This document shows, piece by piece, positions 45,677 to 57,600 of a DNA stretch of 64,000 nt. The position numbers and the translations under genes are program-made. The stretch comes from Bradysia coprophila. Its lineage: Eukaryota > Arthropoda > Insecta > Diptera > Sciaridae. The DNA lies in the NCBI RefSeq assembly GCF_014529535.1, contig NW_023503370.1, positions 620,001-684,000 of the forward strand, given 5' to 3'. Every line of letters begins with the position of its first letter. Position 1 is the stretch's first letter. The notes under the pieces were generated by a model. That model did no database searches. It was given only the letters and a program-made list of their open reading frames with translations, and had not been told where the DNA came from.

Positions 45677-48600
45677 CTAACCCAAAACCTTCTTTATGTA
45701 AGAATGTGTCTCCGGTTTTATCAACACTCTTCTTCGATTGGGACGATATGGTTGTTCGACATCCGAATTCGATAGATTAACGCCAACACTTTCGTCGGTC
45801 CAGCAGGGATCGTCGTTGTCAGTCGATTCGGCTAGATGATCGTTCAAGTTGTGATCGGAATGTAAGTTAGTGGAATGGTGATGTTTGGTGCCGGTACCGT
45901 GATCTTTTTTTGATAATTCGATTGGTTTATCGTTGGATATATCCAAATTTGAGCTGCAGTTATTACGTGCCGACATTTCCGTATCAACAATGGGTGAAGA
46001 TGTTGTAACTGTGACCGTGTTTATTGATTCCAAGTGCTCAGTTACAACATTTTCAGTGGTTTGTTTTGATGGAGATGCGGTGGCTAGGTCTGGAGTTGTT
46101 GAGTCAGATGATTCAACTGAGTATACTGTTGTCGGTGGTTGAGTTTTGGGATGTGTCTCTACAGAATGTTTTGGTGCATGCGGTTGACGAAATCGTGGCG
46201 CTTCGGTACTGGGTGTGTTTGAACTTTCGGTTACTTTTTTCAATTCGATTACATGTTCAGATGGTATAGCCGACGTCGGAAGCTTTGTGGTTTGATCGTA
46301 TTGGGTGAGTGTTGTAGATGCGACGGTAGTTGTTGATGCATCTTGTTTCATTGTGGATGTATCAATGGATGTGACAGCAGATTCAGTAATCGGTTTGGTT
46401 GTTGTGGTAACGTCTAAAATTGGAGATGTTTGTCCTTCCGTTGTTGAGGAAATAATGGTTGCCGTTGTGACTCCAGCTGTTGTGACTTCAGCGGTGGTAA
46501 CGTCAGCAGTTGTTGTTTCATCCGTTGTTGAAGGGATGGGATGAGATGTTTTAATTTTGGCGATGGGTTCATTCGAAGAGGCAGTTGTAACCTCATGATC
46601 GTCGATATGTCTCCGTGGACCTTCCACATGTTCACCATGACCATTTGATAATGAAAATTGTGTCCGAACTAATAACATGGGGGGTATGAAGTGATCGGAA
46701 GACATGTGAACTTCTTGGGTTTCTTTCTGATGATGAGGAGTCGATGCATGTGCGTCTGAAATATGCGGTTTCAGTGTAGGTTTAATGTCGACTTTGTTCC
46801 GTGTTTGAACAGGTGAGCTGGTGATGGCGATTTGAGGCAGTGATGATTGGGTGGTAAAAACTGAACTGTCTGTAGATGGGCCTTCACTGCCTGAAATTTC
46901 TGTTTCTCTGCGTAGCCGGGTCTCGGTTGTGGTGAGAATTGTTGTTGACGATACAATTGCTTCTGTGAAATCAGATAATGTGGTAGAAATGTATAGTGTT
47001 GGCGACGATGTAACTTCTCTAGGCCTAGGTTCAACAGTTGTGTCATCGCTTACTGGTTGATCACCCATCATCAGCTCATCACTTTCATCTTTTTCCAATT
47101 TTTTCTTTGTAATTTTCTTCAAATACTTCTCCTCTAGGTCAGCCTTTTTCTTGTGCTTTTTGTCTGCTTTAGCCATTGATTTAAAATCGACTTTCTCTTC
47201 ACTGTGCGGCGGCATTGGTTGGTCACCCATCATAATATCATCTAAATTCAATTTGAGTCGGTCATTCGGCTTGGATTCAACTTTCGCACCATCGTCAATC
47301 CCACCATTAATGTTATTATCCTCTTTGTTATCCGACGAGACTGCCTTAATGAGCTCCACAGACTTTTGATGAATGTCACCTAATAGATCCGACGACTGTT
47401 TCAGCGAGTTGTCATTGATGTCTGTGTCATCGATACAAGTTAATTCACCTAATATTGTATTTCGATCTTCCTTGCCATGGCATGGCATATGTCGTGTACC
47501 CTCCTCACCACAATCACGAGACAACTCAACAGTGCCACTGTCGGACATATATTGAATCGTCAATGATGGTATTGCCTGAACGGTACATTCGGCTGCCCAT
47601 TGTGGAACTGAAAGCAGAAAAAAAAAGAATGGAATGAATAGCAACAACAACAACAACGGGAGAAAAACGAGAAAATAAATTTTTATTGTCTTTTTTGTGG
47701 TCTGTCGTGTTTTCTGGTTTTGGATGCGGAAGAGTCACATATGAAATGGTGATTGAATTTTTTATTGGATTTTCTTTTTGGCAATAAAAACAACCGCCGC
47801 ATCTATTTACAATGGTTATGTTATGTGTGTGTGTGTGTGTGTACGCACGCATACACCAAAAACACTCATTGAATATGACAACATAATGAAAATGGAACGA
47901 AAATGTTGTTGTTGTTAATATTTTCGTTTCTTTACCTTCCATTTCGCATAAAAATGCCGCCGTTTCCGGGCCACCACATCGTAAAGCATGCCAACGGAAA
48001 TCTCGAGCAGGATCGATAACGGCACATAACGGTGATTCCATTGCAGGTAATGGTTCAGCCCAATAGCCGGATGTTGAATCCAATGGTTTCGAATTTCTGT
48101 TGAGGAACGAGAGAGATTTTTTTCCCTTGTTAGTAAATTGAATTGGATTGAAGGGATGAGTTTTATCGAATTTTGTGTGTATAAATAAATAATTTCATTT
48201 GTTTGGGTTTCATGTTGTAAGTAAGTAAGGAACCATGCACACTGTCTCTAAATGGGCATTGCGATTGTTACATCTATGATTACATATTTTCCTGGTGAAT
48301 ACTGAATTTAGATGGGAAATGGATTTTCTTTGACTAAAATGTGATAGGAATAGTGTAGGTATGAGTAAACTGGTCGGTTATTGTCGAACTCATTTTGATT
48401 TGAAGGATAGTAGCAAATTTTTGGGAAAACATTGTCCGGTATATTCCTACATTTTCACAAATATATCTGTTGGGCGAATTAAGGAAAATATGGGAAAAAT
48501 CTAGGAATATGTAAGAAAATTCAATAAAATATGTTCTCATAAAAAAACTTACTTAAAAATTTAAACAATGAGTTAACTTAAAGCTCACGGTGTGCCTGAA

Positions 48601-51600
48601 TGAATTTATTTGAAAAATGCATTTCTTAACGGTTTTGACTTTTTTTTAGTACCTAGAAATGGGGTACTGAAACTGAGTAGTGTAGTGTATCATAAAACTG
48701 TAAAGCACTGTAAAAAAACAATTTCGTATTCTATCTATTTGGCAGCTGTCGAAAATTGTCACTTTTGCATGAAATGCGTTGGTAAAAAAAAACAAGTTTG
48801 ATTTCAGTATATTTAGCTCTTACATCTTTTGACAGCCTTTAACGTTTTAGTACGTTTTCTCTCCCAGCATCAAAAACCCATTCTTAACAAACAAAAAAGA
48901 AACTATAATTAAAAAAATTACAAAATAAAACATTGAAACTGATGCGAAAAGAAAAATACTTTTTAATTTCAATCCAAATATTAATTGTCCAGAATGCTCA
49001 CAAAACCATTTTCGTGTTTATAGTTGTGCGACCAACTATTATCGTAAGACAAATATTATCACGTTGCATGTTATTGTGACAGGAAACCTGTCTTCTTTTA
49101 CTATGCATTAAAAATGCATATGAATCGACGACATATTTTTGTGATCGGCTTTGCCAATTTTTATCTATTTTTCAATGTGAAATTATTTTTTTACATTTTT
49201 TTTTTAATTTAGCTTTATACAAAATAGTCGAAAAAAACGGTTATTTTAGCAAAGAATAGAAAAAAACGGGTATTTTAGCATGTTCCTATAAAGAGTCGGG
49301 AAAAACGGTTATTTTAGCTCGTTTCTATGAAGAGTCGAAAAAACGGTTATTTTAGCTCGTTTCTATGGAGTTGAAAAAAAACGGTTATTTTAGCTCATTT
49401 CTATGAAGAGTTGAAAAAAACCGTTACTTTCGCTCGTTTCTATGAAGAGTTGAAAAAAACCGTTACTTTCGCTCGTTTCTATGAAGAGTTGAAAAAAACG
49501 GTTACTTTCGCTCATTTCTATGAAGAGTTGAAAAAAACGGTTTTTATGAAGAGTCGAAAAAAACGGTTATTTTAGCTCGTTTCTATGAAGAGTTGAAAAA
49601 AAAACGGTTATTTTAGCTCGTTTCTATGAAGAGTCGAAAAAAACGGTTATTTTAGCTCGTTTCTATGAAGAGTCGAAAAAAACGGTTAATTTAGCTCGTT
49701 TCTATGAAGAGTCGAAAAAAACTGTTATTTTAGCTCGTTTTTATGAAGAGTCGAAAAAAACGGTTATTTTAGCTCGTTTCTATGGAGTTGAAAAAAAAAC
49801 GGTTATTTTAGCTCATTTCTATGAAGAGTTGAAAAAAACCGTTACTTTCGCTCGTTTCTATGAAGAGTTGAAAAAAACCGTTACTTTCGCTCGTTTCTAT
49901 GAAGAGTTGAAAAAAACGGTTACTTTCGCTCATTTCTATGAAGAGTTGAAAAAAACGGTTACTTTAGCTCGTTTCTATGAAGAGTTGAAAAAAACGGTTA
50001 TTTTAACTCGTTTCTATGAAGAGTCGAAAAAACGGTTAATTTAGCTCGTTTCTATGAAGAGTTGAAAAAAACGGTTATTTTAGCTCGTTTCTATGAAGAG
50101 TCGAAAAAAACGATTATTTTAACTCGTTTCTATGAAGAGTCGAAAAAAACTGTTATTTTAGCTCGTTTTTATGAAGAGTCGAAAAAAACGGTTATTTTAG
50201 CTCGTTTCTATGAAGAGTCGAAAAAAACGGTTAATTTAGCTCGTTTCTATGAAGAGTCGAATAAAACGGTTAATTTAGCTCGTTTCTATGAAGAGTTGAA
50301 AAAAACGGTTATTTTAGCTCGTTTCTATGAAGAGTCGAAAAAAAACGATTATTTTAACTCGTTTCTATGAAGAGTCGAAAAAAACGGTTAATTTAGCTCG
50401 TTTCTATGAAGAGTTGAAAAAAAAACGGTTAATTTAGCTCGTTTCTATGAAGAGTCGAAAAAAACTGTTATTTTAGCTCGTTTTTATGAAGAGTCGAAAA
50501 AAACGGTTATTTTAGCTCGTTTCTATGAAGAGTCGAAAAAACGGTTAATTTAGCTCGTTTCTATGAAGAGTTGAAAAAAAAACGGTTAATTTAGCTCGTT
50601 TCTATGAAGAGTCGAAAAAAACGGTTATTTTAGCTCGTTTCTATGAAGAGTCGAAAAAAACGGTTAATTTAGCTCGTTTCTATGAAGAGTCGAAAAAAAC
50701 TGTTATTTTAGCTCGTTTTTATGAAGAGTCGAAAAAAACGGTTAATTTAGCTCGTTTCTATGAAGAGTCGAAAAAAACTGTTATTTTAGCTCGTTTTTAT
50801 GAAGAGTCGAAAAAAACGGTTAATTTAGCTCGTTTCTATGAAGAGTCGAATAAAACGGTTAATTTAGCTCGTTTCTATGAAGAGTTGAAAAAAACGGTTA
50901 TTTTAGCTCGTTTCTATGAAGAGTCGAAGAAAACGGTTAATTTAGCTCGTTTCTAAGAAGAGTCGAAAAAAACGGTTATTTTAGCTCGTTTCTATGAAGA
51001 AAAAAACGGTTAATTTAGCTCGATTCTATGAAGAGTCGAAAAAAGCGGTTAATTTAGCTCGTTTCTATGAAGAGTTGAAAAAAACGGTTAATTTAGCTCG
51101 TTTCTAAGAAGAGTTGAAAAAAAAACGGTTATTTTAGCTCGTTTCTATGAAGAGTCGAAAAAAACGGTTATTTTAGCTCGTTTCTATGAAGAGTCGAAAA
51201 AAACGGTTAATTTAGCTCGTTTCTATGAATAGTTGAAAAAAACGGTTATTTTAGCTCGATTCTATGAAGAGTCGAAAAAAACGGTTAATTTAGCTCGTTT
51301 CTATGAAGAGTCGAAAAAAACGGTTAATTTAGCTCGTTTCTATGAAGAGTTGAAAAAACGGTTATTTTAGCTCGTTTCTATGAAGAGTCGAAAAGAACGG
51401 TTAATTTAGCTCGTTTCTAAGAAGAGTCGAAAAAAAACGGTTATTTTAGCTTGTTTCTATGAAGAGTCGAAAAAAACGGTTAATTTAGCTCGTTTCTATG
51501 AAGAGTTGAAAAAAAAACGGTTAATTTAGCTCGTTTTTATGAAGAGTAAAAAAAAACGGTTATTTTAGCTCGTTTCTATGAAGAGTCGAAAAAAACGGTT

Positions 51601-54600
51601 ATTTTAGCAAGTTCCTATAATGAGTCGGGAAAAACGGTTATTTTAGCTCGTTTGTGTAGAAAATCGAAAAAACGGTTATTTTAGCTCGTTTGTATGAAGA
51701 ATGGAGAAAAACGGTTATTTTAACTCCTTTGTATACAGAATAGAAAAAAAAGGAATTTTCAGTCGCATATTGAAGACGTTGCGTCGCACTTTTTCAATCA
51801 TTTTGCAGAGTGTCGATTTTACCAACATTTGTCACCCCTAAACGTGCTTTCAATGTGCTCAGCATGAGCAGAGCACCGTGAAGAGACAATATCCAATATC
51901 GTTAATTATAATATCATTCCGATAGATAAATCAGAAAAATTAGAAATACTAAAATAATTATTGTAGATTGATTGCATCGGTATGTTTGTATTAAATTAAT
52001 GAAATTGGATTAGTTCTTTAGAAAGTCAGCTGTATTCCCGTCAGAGTCTATCAAATCTATTTTGTTACATCATCATCACCTCTATCATATTGAACGTAAA
52101 TCATTAGTACTTACAACACCAATTTTGAATATTGTGCGTCTTCCTTTCAATAAATCTGACAAAAAAAGTAGTCTCAAGGAACTAATAAAACCAGCACTTA
52201 TCCGGATAATTTTAGCGTTGCGCGCTCAGCTTAAAGTCAAATTTAATTTATCAGGGTTTAGTAACTCTGACGGGAATTAAGCTACTTATTACATTCGGCT
52301 ATAGAGAACGTGTTGCATCATAGCACTACTCCTAGCATTAACACTCGTAGGTCAAACGTCATATACAATTATGTGTTTTAACTCACACCAAAAATGTTTG
52401 AGTCTCCTATCGTAACGAGATAGAAATGCAGCGCTTGCTTTCATTTCATCAACCGCCGAATATTTCCTAGGATCACCGCTTTGGCTGTATATCGTTCTGT
52501 GCATCGCTGCTTAAACAGTTCACATCCAATATGGAATTCTCAACGAATTTCGGTATAACGCAGACCATTCGTCTCTACTTTGGTCAATTCAAAATTGCAA
52601 ATTTAGCCGTTGCCAATAAACTTGTGAGCTGTAAACCCCATTTAATTCCCTCGAATAACGAAAAGCATTTGGATATGGTACGATAAAAACAATGTAATCG
52701 ATCGATTACTGTGGAAATACATTTATTTTTCTATCAATACAAGATTAGATGCAGAAATTTATTTCATGCGCTTAAATTGCTGTATCCACTACTCCACCCG
52801 AGACTGCTATACACATATTTTTTTCCCAGAAAGCGATTAACATAAATACTTCTTCAACAAGAACGAAATCACTAAAAGGGATCGCTTTAAAAAAAAACGA
52901 GAAGAGAGTTAAAATCTAAGGAAAAAATATATTTTAGCTGGAGTAATCCTCCTTGTACAAAATGTTTATTACTTGGCTTACTTCCTTTGCGTTTTGTATG
53001 TGTTTTTCTCTTTGTATACAGTACAATCACACCCGTCTGGATACAAAGCTAGACTTTTCGGTAGGTAAACGATTTCTTATCTAAATCTATGAAAACCTGC
53101 CGTCTAGTTCTATAACAAACTAACTTATATAGCAGCTAGCAGCACGGTGGATGTATGAATACACAAAACAGGGAAGCAAAATCACAATTTTTGATTATGA
53201 AAATTGTTGAATAAAATAACGAAATTGTAATAACAGAGTAGCGTAACGTGTAGAGTGGGTATTTCGGTTCGCGAGTATACATAAAACTTAGAATATGGGA
53301 GAAATATTTTCGTATAATTTTTTCTGATTTCTTATTCCCATTTTCCAGTTATTTTCTTTTTCTGCTGGTTACACTTTCCGTTCGTTTTTTTTTTTGTAGC
53401 TCAGATTTGCTCCATTTCCACAGTCATTTATAATCGCGGAATACCAAGCCAGAATACTGTATTACACAATATTGCCGCGAGGCGTGAATATTGTTAAAAG
53501 ATATACACATTATACATAAGGTGGTTTGGTGGTATGGTGTACGAAATTGGGGTTTTCGTACATGAAAAATTTACTCAACCAGAACCAAATAAATGTTTTT
53601 TCCAAAGTAGAAAAAGAAAAGAAGAAAATAACACACACACACACAAAAAAGTGTAGCGCGTTCGAGATTTTCTCAAAATTAAATGTAAAGAGAAATTATT
53701 TTGCATGGAAAATGGCAGCATAAGGATTAAATTTTTGATATGATTTTCTTAGCAGCAGGTGGAACGAAAATGATATCGGATGTTTACATTATTGTTGTTG
53801 CTTATTATTTTGTGTAGCAACGCAGAGGAATCAATGAAAATTGTCGGAAGAACGAAAAAGGAAAATTGTGTGAATGAAGTCAAGAACCAAAGAATGAACA
53901 CTTTTGAAATGATACAGCTAATAAATAAAATGATTTCATTGGATTGTTAGCGCGATTGAAGGAAAATGAATGAATCAGTTTTGATGGGTAATTATTATTA
54001 TGAAGGGTAATTTTATCTCGGGCCACTTTCATAAGAATCACGGCAAGGGCAAAGTGATTGTTGCTTGCTAACTCATTTCTAACTAAAAAGCGACTTCAGA
54101 AAAAATAGTTTGAATCTAAGTTAAAAAAAACAGCAACAACAATTTTTAATTAGACATCTAAGAAGTTGCATATAATATTAATACGGTCGTACTAAGTGTA
54201 AATGTAAGAACATTGAAGTCATGTTCACCGTTTCAGGATATTTTTGGTTGGTAGAATAATATATATTATGCATTCAACACTGAAGATAAAGACTACTAGT
54301 AGCATGATAAATTCTACGCACGGCACAGCAGATGTTACATGCCATGCTGCCATAGATTATGATAGTAACTGCTGTTGACCGTAACATTTTATTTCCCACT
54401 CATTAGCTTTAAACGTGCTTATCGCAGAAAACTGTAACGTTTTCTTACTGTTACTGTGCCATGCGAAATCTCCATTTTCAGTTTAATAACAACCTACACT
54501 GTTCTCAAATATTGCCAGAATACAAAAAAAAGCCCGTCTGTCATGTGTTAACAAACTGAACTAAATTCGCATAAATTTTTAATTGATATTTCATGTAACT

Positions 54601-57600
54601 TAACCGAAATCATTCAAAATTGAGCCAGGTTACAATTTCCATAAAATGGAAAGTTTTACGACAATCCCATTATCACGCTATTGAAGAAACCTTTTTTCTT
54701 CTCACTCTTCATGTTGTTGTTTTTACGTCGCCATGTGCATATCATTCCCATTTTTGTTATTTTAAGTTAAGAGATAAACAAAAAAAAATTTAAATCATTC
54801 GCTCAACCAATGACACGTTTAAAAACGATCCATTGATAATAAAAACGTTCTGATCCGCTTCCCCAAAAACAATAAAATGCCGCGTTCATCGTTTCGTTTT
54901 TACAGCACTGCGAACTAACCTTTTCATTGGAATAATCCATTAAATAGAATAGAAACACTCTCGTAACAAGTGCTAAATATTTAATAATAAAAAAACACAG
55001 AAAGAAGAGAGCGAGGAACTGTAATTTCTGTTTCCAAAACCATAAATTTCCCGTAAATTACTTCAACCTTCTATAAATTTTCAATCAATCCAATACTTTT
55101 TTTACGTGAATTTCGTGACTTTTATTCGCCTCAATGGATAGCTTAAAAAACGCGAAGTATGTAAGCCAAGACGTTTTAACCATTTTACTGAATAAATTAT
55201 TTTTATTGAACAAGACAAGAATTCTATTTTTTTTTGTGTTCTTTTCGCCAGAGTGTGTCGTTTAGCTTTCAATTTCGAAATTACTGTAATTTACCAGAGA
55301 AAATTATTTATATTATTGTGCTCACGTGATAAGAACGGTAGGTACGTACTTTCGTGTACGGAAAAGAAAGTGTTAATGTGATTAATCCGTCAATACCGTC
55401 AATACATTAATCACATCTGAAAACGTCCATTGTTGCATACGGTTTCATACCATTTCATTCGAACTTAGAATGTCACACATCGAATTAGTAGAATTAATTG
55501 GACTGAACCTATAATTCAATAACGAGCAATTCAAACCGGTATTTTTATGTATTAAATGGGGGAAGGTCAAAAAGACGAAGAGCGGATATAGCTGGAATGC
55601 CAACGTTTAACCGATCAGTTTTCGTTTGTCACATATTTGAAATTAATGCTTAGTTTCCTCTTACCAAAAAAGTACTCCGTGTGAGAGACAAAATTGAATT
55701 TTTTCAATTTTTCCTTTGTTTTTTTGACAGCTCGCTCTCTCACGGAGTACTTTTTGTTGAGTGGAATGGACACTTAATTATCAATTATGAAAATCAAGTT
55801 TTCAGTCAAACTATGTTAGAGGAAAGTCATCATCGTAGCGATCCAACAATAGTTATTTGTGTATCTGTTTTGGACGATTGTTTTTAGGCAATTTCGCGAG
55901 TTGTAGCCCGAATGAAGTGCGAACGAATGCTACATGCGAAAGTGCCTAAAATCAATCGTCCAAAACAGATACTCAAAAAATGTTTCATGTAAGGGGTCGA
56001 AAACCAGAGAAAAATCTCAAAACTCACTCATTTTCGGCTCCGACACATGAAAAAGACAAAGGATTAGTTTTGAGTTGAGAATGGGCTCCAACTGTTCTGA
56101 AAATTTTTGATTTTTATTTTACATCTACATAGCGTAACCGTCTAGTATCATATTCAGTCTCTAGAGTGATATTAGGGCACACATTCTCTGCTCGTCCCTT
56201 TTCTCTACCGTATAACATCGTCTGTATATGTGATTTTATTTGTAATGTTAGACCAACAGTTGGTACAGTTGAAAAACTAAATAGATCTAATACCTGATAA
56301 AGAAAATTGGTGACTCAAGGACATCTTTGGGCGGAAACATACCTACCCCAGTTGAACTGGTCATTATCATACCATTGTTCCATTGATCTATTAACAGGAC
56401 AGAAGTGGTAAACTCACTTGAACGATAACGAGTATCATAACGTGGAAAATGTCTTTAAACAATCCATTAGGCACACATTCGTAGCGCTACGCTTGCAACT
56501 TCAAAGAGAAACTTTAAAAATAACACTTGAACGATTTACAGCCCTAAGTTTAAATCCGATTTCAAACAGCAAACGCGAGTCCCACTACAATTTTTTTGCA
56601 ATGAACCTTGTTCAATTCAGATATCACTCCAACTTCACGAACCGCTAACGTATACATTGTTTTTGTGTTCGGTTTTTCTACCCGTAAAGACCGACCGAAT
56701 GTTGCACATATATTTTTAAACAATAAATTTGCATATTGGATCAATTCTTTTTTTTTCTATTCGCAGTGTAAAACCGTCTATGTCTACAGTTTTGAAAAAA
56801 AAAACTCCATTTCCATTTATTAGTTTCAATTGATCTTCTTTGGATTTGCACGTTTTCAACAAGGGGAAAATGTAAAACGCCTTCTCATCACATTCGCACA
56901 TTCACCACCCTGGAATATTCTCACTGTGGTAAGTAAAACCCAGTCACCCATTTGAAACTCTCATATTTGCAGTTTTTAAATTTGTTTGCACCGGCTTTTA
57001 AACAAAAGAAATTTTCATCGTACCCGATTTAACGAAAACAAAGAGAATATTTCTTTGTTGATAAAATAGAACCGGTAACGTTGCTTTGTGTTTTTTATGG
57101 TGCTATGATTCATTAAGTTATTTAAAAAAAAACTCATTCGATTATTTCCATTTCAAAGTGCGATGAAGCAATCGAAAAAGAGTACTTGACCAACTAGACC
57201 TAGTGCACCACTAAAACACTTCACTACTTCACTTGAATTTTCCATTATTTTCCTAAATTTACTCATATTTTCCAATTTTTTGCTTAATTTTTCCCACATT
57301 CATTCAGAGGCAGTGAAATTTCAGCACGAATTTGATTCAGCTGTTTTTCAGCTGATCCAGACATACAATCACTGTTTATACCAGTGCCAATATTCTCGAA
57401 AATATTTGCACGAATTTTCTCAAATTTTTACAAATTTCTCAAATTTTCGTGAATTTTCGCAAAAAGTTTTTTGTGAAAATTTGATAAAATCGCGAAAATT
57501 TGAGAAAATTCGTGAAAATATTTTCGAGAATATAGGCACTGGTTTATACGGTTGCAGCCGCTGCACGCACGTGGTAGTGGCAAACCGTATAAAGACGTAT

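Noticed and set aside
49829..50370. Frames of 71 and 102 codons with KKTV...RFYEE repeats
   Set aside because: By-product of the 39-bp satellite period being divisible by three; they lie in an intron and break wherever the A-run length varies.
49227..51750. Regular repeats as a possible CRISPR-like array
   Set aside because: Units are contiguous without unique spacers and the sequence is clearly eukaryotic; it is a satellite.
52062..52280. 72-codon frame inside a short TIR element
   Set aside because: The element is 255 bp, too small for a transposase, and the frame has no recognisable motif.
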